From contig JABDFR010000002.1 of NCBI GenBank assembly GCA_013286465.1, forward strand, positions 1 to 64,000: a stretch of 64,000 nt of DNA. Direction: 5' to 3'. Under the pieces are notes generated by a model that worked only from the letters and a program-made list of their open reading frames with translations, made no database searches and was not told the origin of the DNA. Made by a program: the position numbers and the translations under genes. Source of the stretch: Acidobacteriota bacterium (lineage in GTDB: Bacteria > Acidobacteriota > Terriglobia > Acidiferrales > UBA7541). Positions 48,087 through 58,740 of this stretch are shown one piece after another (within the stretch, counting starts at the first letter, position 1; the number at the start of each line of letters is the position of its first letter).

Positions 48087-49068
48087 AAACCAGGGCTTCG
48101 AAGAAAATTTCTACCCTTTCCAGGACTTCCTGCGTTGTTTTTGAGGTGTGGACTGCTTGGCGTAGATCGCTGCCGTTTTTTACGCCGTGGGTGAAGGAAC
48201 ACGCGAATTGTTTCATCTTGCCTATGGCGTCCTTCATTTCGCTTCTTGCCAGGCGCTGGAAATAATCTGTGATTAGGGCGTGGCGGTCTTCGTCGTTGGG
48301 GATTTCGTAGGTGCCTGTGGCTACGTACTGCTCGATTTGCCGGAAGATCCAGGGATTGCCGGCGGCGGCGCGGCCAATCATTACGGCATCGCAATTCGTT
48401 TCTGCGATTATGCGGACGGCATCTTCCGGCGTGCGTACGTCGCCATTGCCAATTACTGGGAATTTCACCGCTTCTTTCACTGCGCGGATCACGCTCCAAT
48501 CGGCGTCGCCGCTGTAGCCTTGCGAGCGCGTGCGCGGATGCACCGCGATGGCTTCTATGCCGCAGTCCTCGGCCATGCGCGCTACGTCCACGGCCACGAT
48601 ATTATTTTCATCCCAACCAGAGCGGATCTTGATGGTCAGCGGAATTTTGATCGCGCCGCGCACGGCGCCAAATATTTCTTCCAGCAACGGCAAATCGCGC
48701 AGCAGGCCCGAGCCGCCGCACTTCACCACTTTTTTTGCCGGGCAGCCTAGATTGATGTCCAGTTGATCGAAGCCCAGGTCTTCCGCGAGCGTGGCGGCTT
48801 GCGCCATTACTTTGGGATCGGCGCCGAAAATTTGCGCGGCGATGGGGTGCTCGTCCGGCTCGTAGTAAAAATAATGCATCATGCGCGCTTCGTTGCGGGT
48901 CAGCCCCTCGGCGCTGGTGAATTCAGTCATGATCAAGCCGCAGCCGCCCAGTTCGCGGATTACCCGGCGGAAGACCGTGTCCGTGACGCCCGCCATCGGC
49001 GCAAGAATCGTCGCGGGGCGAATCGAGCGGTCGCGAATTTTAAGTTCGGCGGGGAACATGGCGGTCAT
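48082..49068 (-). CDS. dusB: tRNA-dihydrouridine synthase
   Basis: LAPMAGVTDTVFRRVIRELGGCGLIMTEF, DINLGCPAKKVVKCGGSG, VIGNGDVRTPEDA. Confidence 0.95.
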   Translation of the reverse strand: MTAMFPAELKIRDRSIRPATILAPMAGVTDTVFRRVIRELGGCGLIMTEFTSAEGLTRNEARMMHYFYYEPDEHPIAAQIFGADPKVMAQAATLAEDLGFDQLDINLGCPAKKVVKCGGSGLLRDLPLLEEIFGAVRGAIKIPLTIKIRSGWDENNIVAVDVARMAEDCGIEAIAVHPRTRSQGYSGDADWSVIRAVKEAVKFPVIGNGDVRTPEDAVRIIAETNCDAVMIGRAAAGNPWIFRQIEQYVATGTYEIPNDEDRHALITDYFQRLARSEMKDAIGKMKQFACSFTHGVKNGSDLRQAVHTSKTTQEVLERVEIFFEALVS

Positions 49069-49713
49069 CTAGAGAAGTGTAGCGTCGAAGGGCGGCCCGT
49101 CGTCATCGGAATTGCGCGTGCGTGACTTTTGCGGCGGGTCCGGGGCGGCTGCGGGATTCGTTGCAACGGATTGCTCCGCCGGATTTGCCGCCGATGTCGC
49201 GGCGGCGCCGTCCGTTGTGCCGGACGGCAAATTTGTTGCGGAGATTGCGGTGATCGCCGCACGCGCCGTGGTCGCCAAAGCGGAGGCGGCCGCGGCGAAG
49301 GCCAGCGCGGGACGTGCACCGCCATCTGCGGCTTGCGAATTTCCGTCGCGAAGGTAAGCGGCGGCGATTTCGCGGGAGCCACCGAAAAAGCTTTCTACGA
49401 TTTGGCCAAGCGCGTGGCTGCGCGCATCTTCCACGCTTAGCGTCGGGCGATAAATATAGGCGCGGCCTTTTTTGCGGCGCTCGACGATTCCCTTTCGCGC
49501 CAGGCGATCCATGATGGTCATGATCGTGGTGTACGCGCGAGGCCGGCGCGGGGCGAGCTGGTCGCGAATTTCGCGGACGGTGCCTTCCCCGATGGGCCAG
49601 AGCGTATTCATGCAATCGAGCTCGAGCGGGGCGAGATCGAGCAGCGAGCGGCGGCGCGGATCAGTGGCGCCGTTCCCGGATTTCTTTTCGCCGTTCACGT
49701 GCGGAGCGCTCAT
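49069..49713 (-). CDS. BlaI/MecI/CopY family transcriptional regulator with Ala-rich C-terminal extension
   Basis: LAPLELDCMNTLWPIGEGTVREIRDQLAPRRPRAYTTIMTIMDRLARKGIVERRKKGRAYIYRP. Confidence 0.87.
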   Translation of the reverse strand: MSAPHVNGEKKSGNGATDPRRRSLLDLAPLELDCMNTLWPIGEGTVREIRDQLAPRRPRAYTTIMTIMDRLARKGIVERRKKGRAYIYRPTLSVEDARSHALGQIVESFFGGSREIAAAYLRDGNSQAADGGARPALAFAAAASALATTARAAITAISATNLPSGTTDGAAATSAANPAEQSVATNPAAAPDPPQKSRTRNSDDDGPPFDATLL

Positions 49714-50750
49714 CCCTTGGAACCATCGCCCTTTGCGGCGGATGCCGACGCGGCGGAGCTTGCGGGGTTCGCTCGCGTCTCCACCAGCGGCTCGTCCAAA
49801 TATTCCGTGGTGCGCAAAAGATTGCGGCGCAGCGCCGGATTTCGTTCGGTCCAATCGCCGCTGCCGGCATCGGAGGCCATTGTCGTTTCGATCGCCGCCA
49901 TTTTGGAATCGAGATCATCGAGAAAATTCAGCGCCACAGCTTCGCGGGTGAGCGGAAGCTTCGGCGAGCCGAATTCGAGCTGGCCGTGATGGCTGAGAAT
50001 CAAATGCTCGATCACTGTCGCCAGCGGACGCGGAAATTCGGATATGGCGTCGATCTTGCGCCGCACGATGGCTTGGCCCAGCGCGATATGCCCGAGGAGT
50101 TGCCCCTCAGTCGTATAGCCGAACCCGCGCGCGCAACTTAATTCCTCGATTTTGCCGATATCATGCAGCACCACGCCGGCCAGCAAAATATCGCGATTCA
50201 GTTCCGGATAATGCGACGACACCAAGCGCATCAAGTCGATCAGGCTCACCACGTGTTCGAGCAGCCCGCCGATGTAAGCGTGATGCATGGTCATCGCAGC
50301 AGGGGCACGTTTCATTTTCGGCGCGATGGAGGCATCCTCGACCACGCTCACCAGCAAAGTTTTGATCCACGGATTTTCCACCGCGTGGACCGCTTCGTTC
50401 AGGTGCGCGTAAAGTTTTTCGACATCCTGCTTGGTGTGCGGTAGAAAATCGGCGAGCTCGTACTCGTGCTCCGAGCAGGGGGCGATGTGCTCGACGGTTA
50501 GCTCCAGCTGGTCGTTATACAGCTTGGCGCGCGCGCGGATTTTGACCACGTCATCGCGCTCGAACAGCGTGACCATGGACTCGTAGCCATCCCACATTTT
50601 TCCGGAGATGGTGCCGGAGCGATCGGCGAGATCGAGTTGCAACCACGAGCGGCTGGTGCGCGGCGAGGTGCGAATTTCTTTGGAGCGCACCAGAAAAGTC
50701 GCAGCCACCTGCTGTCCGTCGCGGAGATCGGAGATGAACAGCGTTTTCAC
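49710..50750 (-). CDS. YhaM-like 3'-5' exoribonuclease / HD-domain OB-fold protein
   Basis: OB-fold N-terminus, HHAYIGGLLEHVVSLIDL, VVLHDIGKIEEL. Confidence 0.85.
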   Translation of the reverse strand: MKTLFISDLRDGQQVAATFLVRSKEIRTSPRTSRSWLQLDLADRSGTISGKMWDGYESMVTLFERDDVVKIRARAKLYNDQLELTVEHIAPCSEHEYELADFLPHTKQDVEKLYAHLNEAVHAVENPWIKTLLVSVVEDASIAPKMKRAPAAMTMHHAYIGGLLEHVVSLIDLMRLVSSHYPELNRDILLAGVVLHDIGKIEELSCARGFGYTTEGQLLGHIALGQAIVRRKIDAISEFPRPLATVIEHLILSHHGQLEFGSPKLPLTREAVALNFLDDLDSKMAAIETTMASDAGSGDWTERNPALRRNLLRTTEYLDEPLVETRANPASSAASASAAKGDGSKG

Positions 50751-51904
50751 TGCGCTCCAGCGGCTTTTTTCGCCTTCTTGGAAAGTTTCTTGTCCGGCGC
50801 GTCGGGCGTCGGCGTCACTTCCTTGATGGAAGTATTGCTCGCCACGGCGGCCGTGTCCACATATCCCGGCTTCACGATCACGTAGCTCTGCTCGCGCAAC
50901 TCGGCGAGGTAGCCGCGGAAGAGCGTGGACATTTTCTCCGCGTAAATGTGATTCATGATTTCGCCTTCCACTTTTTCGAGAGGCTGCTGGCCGGCTTCGT
51001 AGTGGTCCAGCACTTCGATGATCTCGAAGCCGGTCTTGGTCTGAATCACGTCGCTCAGATCATTCTTCTTCATCGCGAAAACGGTGTCTTCGATTTGCTT
51101 CGATAGCTGCCCGCGCTCGAAGGCGCCCAGGTCGCCGCCGCTTTTTGCCGTGGGGCCCTCAGAATTGCGCTTGGCCAGCTCGGCGAAATCTTCGCCCTTC
51201 TTCAGGCGCGCCAAAATATCGGTGGCTTTCTTCTGGATCACCGCCACTTCTTCAGGCGTCTTGCCATCCGAGTTCAAGAAGATGTCCGCCAGCAGCACGG
51301 ATTCGGGCCTGACGAATTCCTGCTTGTGATCGTCGTAATATTTCTTCACGTCCTCGTGGCCGATATCCACGCGCGAGCCCGCATCTTTGCGGATTACTTC
51401 CTGGGTGAGCAGATTATTGCGGATGCCGGTCTTGTATTCGTCCCAGGAGAGCCCCTGGGCTTCTACCGCTTTCTGCAGTTCTTCCATGCTCGCCAGATTA
51501 TTTTGCTGCCGCACGGAATCGAGTTGCTTGATCACGTCGGCTTCCACGCTGATGCCCATGTCCTTGCCGCGCTGCACCAGGAGCTGCTGATCGATTTCAT
51601 CGCGCAGAAGATTTTTCTGCCGCTCGGCGTACATCGCTTCCATGCGCTCCGGGGGACATCCCTGGCAATCGTGTTGGACTTCTTCGTGGAGTTGGGTCTG
51701 GGCTTTTTCGTAGTCCGATAGCGTGATGATTTCGTTGTTCACCCGCGCGATGATTTCTTCGACGACCTTCCCGTTGCCTTGCGGCTTGGTTTGGGCGCGA
51801 ACCGCTTGCGGCGCGGCACACGACATCGCTGCGGCGATTAGCGCTCCGACCGCGAAATTTTTGGTGCTCTTGCTCATTCGAGTTCCTTGCCTTTTCATTC
51901 GCAT
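50747..51904 (-). CDS. SurA/parvulin-type peptidylprolyl isomerase (start possibly 51877)
   Basis: Signal peptide, VVEEIIARVNNEIITLSDYEKA, parvulin domain KKGEDFAELAKRNSEGPTAKSGGDLGAFERGQL. Confidence 0.9.
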   Translation of the reverse strand: MRMKRQGTRMSKSTKNFAVGALIAAAMSCAAPQAVRAQTKPQGNGKVVEEIIARVNNEIITLSDYEKAQTQLHEEVQHDCQGCPPERMEAMYAERQKNLLRDEIDQQLLVQRGKDMGISVEADVIKQLDSVRQQNNLASMEELQKAVEAQGLSWDEYKTGIRNNLLTQEVIRKDAGSRVDIGHEDVKKYYDDHKQEFVRPESVLLADIFLNSDGKTPEEVAVIQKKATDILARLKKGEDFAELAKRNSEGPTAKSGGDLGAFERGQLSKQIEDTVFAMKKNDLSDVIQTKTGFEIIEVLDHYEAGQQPLEKVEGEIMNHIYAEKMSTLFRGYLAELREQSYVIVKPGYVDTAAVASNTSIKEVTPTPDAPDKKLSKKAKKAAGAQ

Positions 51905-51928
51905 TGTCCCAACGATTGAATTTTAGCC

Positions 51929-54900
51929 CTACGATTGTAGTTGCAGCAACAGCTTTTGGGTGGCCAACGCCACTCCGCCCTTTTCATTCTTCCAGTCAAA
52001 CCATAGCACGCCGCTGGGATCGAGGCGCATTCCCCGCCGCCCGCGGATCACGCGCACCAATTTCTCCGGCTTAATGGGCGTTTCGTCATGAAATTTAATG
52101 GCCACTTGATCGCCGCGCCTTTCGATCGATGCCACCAGCAATCTTTCCGCGAGCGCCTTCAGCACTGCGTAATCCAGCAAATTGACGACCGCCGGCGGCG
52201 TCGCACCAAAGCGATCTTCCAGTTCCTTGCGCACTTCTTCGCGCTGCTCCTCGTTCGAAACTTCGGCGATACGTTTATAGATGCGCAAACGAAGATTTTC
52301 GCTTTCTATGTATTCGCGAGGGATGCGAATGTCCTGGCCAAGATTTAGCGTGACGCGGCGCTCCGGGACGACAGCTTCGCCTTTGCGCTCGGCGACAGCG
52401 CGCTCCATCATGCGGCAGTAAAGATCGAAACCTACGGCCGCGATTTGCCCGTGCTGCTCGCGGCCAAGTAGATTGCCGGCCCCGCGCAGCTCAAGATCAA
52501 GCGCCGCAATGCGAAACCCCGCGCCCAAATCGCTAAATTCTTTTAGTGCGGCCAGACGATGGCGAGCGAGCGTCGAGAGAGCGCCCGATGGCGGCACCAG
52601 CAAATAAGCGTAAGCGCGTTGATTGGAGCGGCCCACCCGCCCGCGCAATTGATAAAGCTCCGCCAGGCCGAAGCGATCGGCGCGATTGATGATGATGGTG
52701 TTCGCGCGCGGAATATCGAGCCCATTTTCGATGATGGTGGTGCACACCAGTACGTCCGCTTCGCCGCGAATAAACTTCAGCATCACTTTTTCGAGTTCCG
52801 CTTCGGCCATTTGCCCGTGGCCGACGATCACTCTGGCCTTGGGCACCAGCCGCTTGATGAGCTGGTTGACTGACGCGATGGATTCGACGCGATTGTGGAC
52901 AAAGAAAACTTGGCCCTCGCGCGACAGTTCTTCCTCGATGGCGCGCTTGATGATGGATTCCGAGAATGGCGCGACCGTCGTTTGAATCGCCAGGCGATCT
53001 TTCGGCGGCGTCTCGATCACCGACATATCGCGCAACCCCACCAGCGACATGTGCAAGGTGCGTGGAATCGGCGTAGCCGACATCGTCAGCACATCCACAT
53101 TCTTGCGCATTTCCTTGATGCGCTCTTTGTGGGCCACGCCGAAGCGCTGCTCTTCATCGACCACCAGCAGGCCCAGATTCTGGAATTTCACGTCTTTCGA
53201 TAGCAGGCGGTGCGTGCCGATTACGATGTCCACTTTGCCGGTTTCCACCTCGGCAAGAATCTTTTTTTGCTCGCGAGCCGTGCGGAAGCGGCTAAGCATT
53301 TCAATTTTTACCGGGAACGCTGCGAAGCGCCGGCGGAAAGTTTCGTAATGCTGGAACGCCAGCACGGTGGTGGGCGCCAGAACTGCCGCTTGCATCGAAT
53401 CGCCCACCGCTTTGAACGCAGCCCGCATGGCCACTTCAGTTTTCCCATAGCCGACGTCGCCGCACAGCAAGCGGTCCATCGGCTGCGCGGATTCCAAATC
53501 TTTCTTCACGTCGTTCACAGCTTTTTCTTGATCCGGCGTTTCCTGAAATTCAAAAGCGTCTTCGAATTCCTTTTGCCAGTTGGTGTCTTCGGGGAATGTA
53601 TGCCCGGTGGCGAGCTTCCGCTCGGCATAGAGCGCCAGGAGCTGCTTGGCCATGTCGCCCACCGATTTTTTAACCCGGGCCTTGCGCGTTTCCCAGAGAT
53701 TTGTGCCCAGGCGATCGAGTTGCGGCGTGACGGCGCCGAGCGATTGATATTTCTGGATCAAGTCGACGCGCGCTAGCGGAACGTAGAGGCGGGCATCTTC
53801 GGCATAACGCAGCAGCATGAATTCGCCGGTGGTCCCTTCTACCGCGATTTGCCGCAGCCCGTCGAACTGGCCGATGCCGTGATCGACGTGCACCACATAA
53901 TCACCGGCTTTTAAATCCGATAGATCGCTGAAGAACGAAGCGCTCGTGCCGCGCCCGCCGCGAGCTTTCGTGGGTGCCGGCAGCGATTCAAATAAATCTG
54001 CCGGACCGTAAATGGCGAGGCGCGATTCGGGAAATGCCACGCCTTCCGTTAGCGGTGCTTTGCAGAGAATCAGCGCGGGGATCGATCCGCCGCTGCTTTC
54101 TTCGGCCAGGCGCACGCCGGTAGCGGTGTCGTCAAGTTCGCCTAGGCGATACGGCAATTCATTTTCGTGGCAGAGATCCGCGAGCCGCTCCATTTCGCCG
54201 GTGCTCGCGGCGGAAACCATCACTTGCGCCCCGGCTTGCACTCGGCCGCGCACCTCGTTCATGAAAGCCGCTACGTTGCCGTGATAGCGCGTGGTGGGCT
54301 GCGTCAACATCGCGCGGACAAGCGAATCGCGCTCGAGCGCTAGATGCTCCAGTCGCAAACACGGGCGGCGCCCGAGTTCCGCGGTCCATTCCGATTCGCT
54401 GAGCACATAACGCTCGGCCGGAACTTCGCTCAGTGCGCCAGCCGCCAGTTCGCGAGCCGCTTCCAGGCGCGCGCGGTATTCTTCGCTAGCGCGCCGCAAT
54501 TCTTCGGGTTCGTCTTCGAGAATCACTGCTTCGGACGCAAGCTCGAATAAATTTGATTTTGCGTCGCCGAGCAAAACCGGATGAAATTCCCAGCCCGGGT
54601 AGAAAGCTGCGGGGACGCCTTCGTCTTCCCTTCCCGTCGCGTTCGTCGTTTGCAGGCGCTCCAGCAGCTCGGCGCGGCGCGGATAATCGGTGAGCGGAAG
54701 TAGCGTGAGGCGGTCGAGCGGCCGCAGCGAGCGCTGCGTGTTGGCATCGAACTCGCGCAGAGATTCAAGCGTGTCCCCGAAAAATTCAAGCCGCACCGGA
54801 GCCGCGGTTTCCGGCGAGAAGACGTCCACAATGCCGCCACGAACGGCGAACTGCCCCGGCGCTTCCACCGTTTCCTGCTTCTCGTAGCCCACGCTGGCTA

Positions 54901-55402
54901 AGTGCGCGATGAGCGCCGCTTGCGGAAAATCCACATCCCGTTCCAGTCGCGATGCCAACCCGGCGTAAAACTCCGCATCGCGCATGCGTTGCAGGGCTGC
55001 GCTCACCGGCGTCACCACAATATCCGCTTCGCCTGCTACCAGACTCCACAGCGCGAACGCTCGCTCTTCGGAAATTTCAGGGTGCGGCGAGCGGCTTTCA
55101 TACGGCAGAACATCATGCGCGGGAAGAATCGCCACGCGAGTGCGCGCCTTGCGCGTGAGGGCTTCGTAGAAATAGCGAATCGGCTCAAGTAATTCTTCGC
55201 CCCGGCGGTTCGAGCTCACTAACAGAAAGACAGGTCGCGCCAGCGACGAAGCACAAATCGCGGCAATCAGCGCTTTGGCCGGATCGGTGAGTCCCGCCAA
55301 CGAAGATTCGCCAGAGCCGCGGCGCAAATCGTCGAGCGACGCTTCCACCGACGGATGGCGTCCCACCCGCGACAATAGTTCGGCCACCAGCGGGAGAATC
55401 AT
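51929..55402 (-). CDS. mfd: Transcription-repair coupling factor Mfd
   Basis: 1157 aa; CarD-like RID GDYVVHVDHGIGQFDGL, CGDVGYGKTEVAMRAAFKAV, DEEQRFGV. Confidence 0.96.
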   Translation of the reverse strand: MILPLVAELLSRVGRHPSVEASLDDLRRGSGESSLAGLTDPAKALIAAICASSLARPVFLLVSSNRRGEELLEPIRYFYEALTRKARTRVAILPAHDVLPYESRSPHPEISEERAFALWSLVAGEADIVVTPVSAALQRMRDAEFYAGLASRLERDVDFPQAALIAHLASVGYEKQETVEAPGQFAVRGGIVDVFSPETAAPVRLEFFGDTLESLREFDANTQRSLRPLDRLTLLPLTDYPRRAELLERLQTTNATGREDEGVPAAFYPGWEFHPVLLGDAKSNLFELASEAVILEDEPEELRRASEEYRARLEAARELAAGALSEVPAERYVLSESEWTAELGRRPCLRLEHLALERDSLVRAMLTQPTTRYHGNVAAFMNEVRGRVQAGAQVMVSAASTGEMERLADLCHENELPYRLGELDDTATGVRLAEESSGGSIPALILCKAPLTEGVAFPESRLAIYGPADLFESLPAPTKARGGRGTSASFFSDLSDLKAGDYVVHVDHGIGQFDGLRQIAVEGTTGEFMLLRYAEDARLYVPLARVDLIQKYQSLGAVTPQLDRLGTNLWETRKARVKKSVGDMAKQLLALYAERKLATGHTFPEDTNWQKEFEDAFEFQETPDQEKAVNDVKKDLESAQPMDRLLCGDVGYGKTEVAMRAAFKAVGDSMQAAVLAPTTVLAFQHYETFRRRFAAFPVKIEMLSRFRTAREQKKILAEVETGKVDIVIGTHRLLSKDVKFQNLGLLVVDEEQRFGVAHKERIKEMRKNVDVLTMSATPIPRTLHMSLVGLRDMSVIETPPKDRLAIQTTVAPFSESIIKRAIEEELSREGQVFFVHNRVESIASVNQLIKRLVPKARVIVGHGQMAEAELEKVMLKFIRGEADVLVCTTIIENGLDIPRANTIIINRADRFGLAELYQLRGRVGRSNQRAYAYLLVPPSGALSTLARHRLAALKEFSDLGAGFRIAALDLELRGAGNLLGREQHGQIAAVGFDLYCRMMERAVAERKGEAVVPERRVTLNLGQDIRIPREYIESENLRLRIYKRIAEVSNEEQREEVRKELEDRFGATPPAVVNLLDYAVLKALAERLLVASIERRGDQVAIKFHDETPIKPEKLVRVIRGRRGMRLDPSGVLWFDWKNEKGGVALATQKLLLQLQS

Positions 55403-55998
55403 GCGGGCAGACGCCGGATTCTTTCGATTAATTTTGTCGTCGAATAGCCCGCTTCCAATGGAATGGAAATCACCTGGCCGCCGGCCGCTTCCACTTCTTC
55501 GCGCCCGATGATTTCATCGGGTCCCCAGTCGCTGCCCTTCACCAGGATCGCGGGAAGAATTTCGGCAATTAGCTCGCGCGGCGTGGTTTCCCCAAACACA
55601 GTCACAAAATCCACCGATTCAAGAGCTGCGAGAACTTCCGCACGCTCGGATTCCGGGATTAACGGCCGTTGCGGGCCTTTGATTTCCTGCACGCTCGGAT
55701 CGGAATTGATGCCCACGATCAGTGCGTCCCCCAGCGAACGGGCTTTCTCCAGCATGCGGATGTGGCCGGGATGCAGGATATCGAAGCAACCGTTGGTGAA
55801 CACTACGCGCTTATGCCCGTGTTTCATCGCATCGATGAGCCGCTTCAGTTCCACGCGCGTGACGATCTGCCCCAATCGAGAGTCTCCGGGTCCGTTGATG
55901 TTTGTCGCAGTGTAAATTCTATCACGCGCGGGTGAGCCGGCTTTGTGTGAGGGTGCCGCCTTTCTCCCGGATACTGTCTGCTGCGTATTGCTCCCCAC
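55399..55998 (-). CDS. RfaE2/HldE C-terminal-like ADP-heptose synthase nucleotidyltransferase (start likely internal)
   Basis: VVFTNGCFDILHPGHIRMLEKARSLGDALIVGINSD, LVKGSDWGPDEIIGREEVEAAGG. Confidence 0.88.
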   Translation of the reverse strand: MGSNTQQTVSGRKAAPSHKAGSPARDRIYTATNINGPGDSRLGQIVTRVELKRLIDAMKHGHKRVVFTNGCFDILHPGHIRMLEKARSLGDALIVGINSDPSVQEIKGPQRPLIPESERAEVLAALESVDFVTVFGETTPRELIAEILPAILVKGSDWGPDEIIGREEVEAAGGQVISIPLEAGYSTTKLIERIRRLPA

Positions 55999-56042
55999 TT
56001 GTTGGCGTGCTAGGTTTTGCTCACTCTGAGGAGAGTGCCTTT

Positions 56043-56909
56043 ATGCGATGGACTCCAGGTGGTGAAAGCTCCGATATCGAAGATCGCCGCGATCAGGGCG
56101 GCGGTGGCGGCGGATTTCAGTTTGGCGGATTTCATATTGGGATTGGCGGCGCGATTATTTTGCTGATCCTTAGCTTCGTGTTCAAAGTGAATCTTTTTAC
56201 TCTGCTTGGCGGAGGCACTGGCGCGCCGCAGACGCAATCGAGCCAGCCGAATCCGGCGCAGGATGCTGCTGAGAAGCCTACCGTTCAATTTATTTCCTTT
56301 GTGCTGGATGATGTGCAGACCACCTGGACGACGCTTTTGCCGGCGCAGACTGGGACGCAATATCATCACGCTAAGTTGGTGCTGTTTCGCGATTCCACGC
56401 TCTCTGGTTGCGGCAACGCAGCTTCTGCGACGGGACCGTTTTACTGCCCGGAGGATGAGAAAGTTTATATCGATCTCGGATTTTTTGATGAATTGAGCCG
56501 GCGCTTTGGAGCGCCTGGGCAATTTGCGCAGGCTTATGTGTTGGCGCATGAGCTAGGCCACCACGTGCAGAAACTCCTGGGCATTGAGGGCAAGGTTCAT
56601 CAGTTGCAGGAAAGCAATTCGCGCGAAGCCAATCCGCTTTCCGTAAAACTGGAATTGCAGGCCGACTGTTTTGCCGGCGTTTGGGCCCACACCACGCAGC
56701 AGCGCGGCCTTTTGGAAAAAGGCGATGTGGAATCCGCGCTCGGGGCCGCGGCTGCCGTCGGCGACGATCGTTTGCAGAAGATGTCCACCGGACATGTTAG
56801 CCCGGAGTCGTTTACACACGGGACTTCCGCGCAGAGGACGCAGTGGTTTAATGCAGGGTTGAATGGCGGAACGGTCGCGGGATGCAATACGTTTGGAGCA
56901 TCGCAATAA
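56043..56909 (+). CDS. Neutral zinc metallopeptidase (YpfJ family)
   Basis: MRWTPGGESSDIEDRRDQ, YVLAHELGHHVQKLLG (HExxH), ELQADCFAGVWAH. Confidence 0.94.
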   Translation: MRWTPGGESSDIEDRRDQGGGGGGFQFGGFHIGIGGAIILLILSFVFKVNLFTLLGGGTGAPQTQSSQPNPAQDAAEKPTVQFISFVLDDVQTTWTTLLPAQTGTQYHHAKLVLFRDSTLSGCGNAASATGPFYCPEDEKVYIDLGFFDELSRRFGAPGQFAQAYVLAHELGHHVQKLLGIEGKVHQLQESNSREANPLSVKLELQADCFAGVWAHTTQQRGLLEKGDVESALGAAAAVGDDRLQKMSTGHVSPESFTHGTSAQRTQWFNAGLNGGTVAGCNTFGASQ

Positions 56910-57114
56910 ATCTGAAGCGCCGAAATCGATCCTTCCGCGCGTGATCCGGGATTTGAAGTGAAATGGGTTTCCGCGTCCGCCTCGGCGGACTCGCCCCCAC
57001 CGGGCTATTGCTTCAAACGATTACCCTAATTTTGGGTCCGCCGTGTGCTTTTCATTTTGATGCTATACTGCCGCTCAGCTTGACGCTGCCGGTCCCCAGC
57101 GGAAGCAAAATTCG

Positions 57115-58308
57115 ATGAAAGAAATTGCCATTGTAGGAGGCGGCCCCGCTGGGGCCATGTGCGGCGAACGGCTGGCTTCGGCCGGGTTCGCCGTCACTTT
57201 GTTTGACGAGCATTTGGCCTGGGAAAAACCTTGCGGCGGCGGCTTAACTCACAAAGCCATCTCCACTTATCCCTTTCTTCTCGATAGCCCTCATCCCAAG
57301 AAAATCGTCAGCACCGCGGAATTGATTTCCAGCGGCGGACATCGCGCGCGTTTCAAGATGAATCATCCGATTGTGATTTACTCTCGGACCGTGCTGAATG
57401 GTTTGCTGCTGGATCGGGCCTCGGCGGCTGGCTGCCGCAACGTGCAGTCGCGCGTCACGCAAATGACGCCATCGAATGGCCGCGTAAGGCTCACCGCAGG
57501 CGGCGAGGAAACTTCCGCCGATTTCGTAGTGATCGCCGGCGGGGCGCGCAATCAGTTGCTGCCGGATACGACGCCTTTGAAGGCGGCCGATCTGGAAATG
57601 ACCCTCGGCTATTTCGTGCCTACCGACGAGCAGTTGATCAAAGTGAAATTTCTGAAGGAATTTGAAGGATACATTTGGTCGTTTCCGCGTGCCGATCATG
57701 TTTCCGTGGGCATCTGCGGCAAGATGACGCAGAATTCCAGCCAGGGATTGCGGCGCCATCTGGATGATTTCGTGCGCGACGAGAAAATTTCACTCGAAGG
57801 CGCACGCATTTACAGCCATGTCTTGCCTTCGCCGCAGCTACATACTCTCCGCCGCCGTCGCATCGTGGGCAAAAATTGGGCCATGGCAGGAGATGCCGCG
57901 GCGTGCGTCGATCCGATCACCGGCGAAGGGCTTTTCTACGCCATGCGCTCCGGCGATTTGCTCGCCGAGGCATTGATCGCCGGGCAGCCGGAAGCCTATC
58001 CGGCTCGCATGCGCTCGGAATTGGTGGCGGATCTTGAAATCGCAGCACGCATCGCCCGCAAAGTCTTCTGCGGAAATTTTCTGGGCGGCGCGATTACCAC
58101 GCGCATGGTGCAGATGTTGAATCACAGCGCCACTTTCCGCGATCTGATTCGCGATGTTTTCAGCGGCTCTCAGGATTACCGCAGCCTTAAGCGCCGGCTA
58201 TGGGCGCAACTCGGTATCACGCTGGCCGAGCTTACCCGCAGTTTCATCGATCCGAATTCTTGCGGCGACGCTTCCTCGCCCGTCGATGGAACGGAGCCCG
58301 CGCGTTGA
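57115..58308 (+). CDS. Geranylgeranyl reductase-like FAD-dependent oxidoreductase
   Basis: IAIVGGGPAGAMCGERLASAGFAVTLFDE, CGGGLTHKAI, GDAAACVDPITGEGLFYAMRSG. Confidence 0.87.
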   Translation: MKEIAIVGGGPAGAMCGERLASAGFAVTLFDEHLAWEKPCGGGLTHKAISTYPFLLDSPHPKKIVSTAELISSGGHRARFKMNHPIVIYSRTVLNGLLLDRASAAGCRNVQSRVTQMTPSNGRVRLTAGGEETSADFVVIAGGARNQLLPDTTPLKAADLEMTLGYFVPTDEQLIKVKFLKEFEGYIWSFPRADHVSVGICGKMTQNSSQGLRRHLDDFVRDEKISLEGARIYSHVLPSPQLHTLRRRRIVGKNWAMAGDAAACVDPITGEGLFYAMRSGDLLAEALIAGQPEAYPARMRSELVADLEIAARIARKVFCGNFLGGAITTRMVQMLNHSATFRDLIRDVFSGSQDYRSLKRRLWAQLGITLAELTRSFIDPNSCGDASSPVDGTEPAR

Positions 58309-58724
58309 CCGCCGAACATAAAACCCCGTATCCCGCTCTGCCGCTCGGAATCCATTCCAAACTCGAGAAAAATGTCCCGGCAAATTGGACTCTAGCAGCA
58401 TTCGATCCCGAATTGCCCCCAGTGCTTTCCACTCCCGCAATGATCGGCATGATGGAATCGGTGGCCGCCACCGCGGCAAAGCCGCACTTGTCGCCCGGCA
58501 TGATCACCGTGGGCACGCGCATCGAGGTAGACCACGTGAAGGCCGTCACGACAGGAGCGGCGGTCGAAGTTACAGCAAGACTAATTGCGCAGGACGGGCG
58601 CTTCCTTACTTTTGAAGTTGAAGCTCGATCGGGGACGCACGTAATTGGGCGCGGAAAAGTATTGCGCGCAATCGTTGAGCCTCGCTCCTTCCAGACTCGC
58701 GCGGACGCCCGCGGCAGTTCCTGA
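58305..58724 (+). CDS. Thioesterase (FlK-like hotdog fold; TTG start overlapping previous TGA)
   Basis: STPAMIGMMESVAATAAKPHLSPGMITVGTRIEVDHVKAV...GRFLTFEVEARSGTHVIGRGK. Confidence 0.78.
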   Translation: MTAEHKTPYPALPLGIHSKLEKNVPANWTLAAFDPELPPVLSTPAMIGMMESVAATAAKPHLSPGMITVGTRIEVDHVKAVTTGAAVEVTARLIAQDGRFLTFEVEARSGTHVIGRGKVLRAIVEPRSFQTRADARGSS

Positions 58725-58740
58725 CGCGCTCCGTCCGTAA

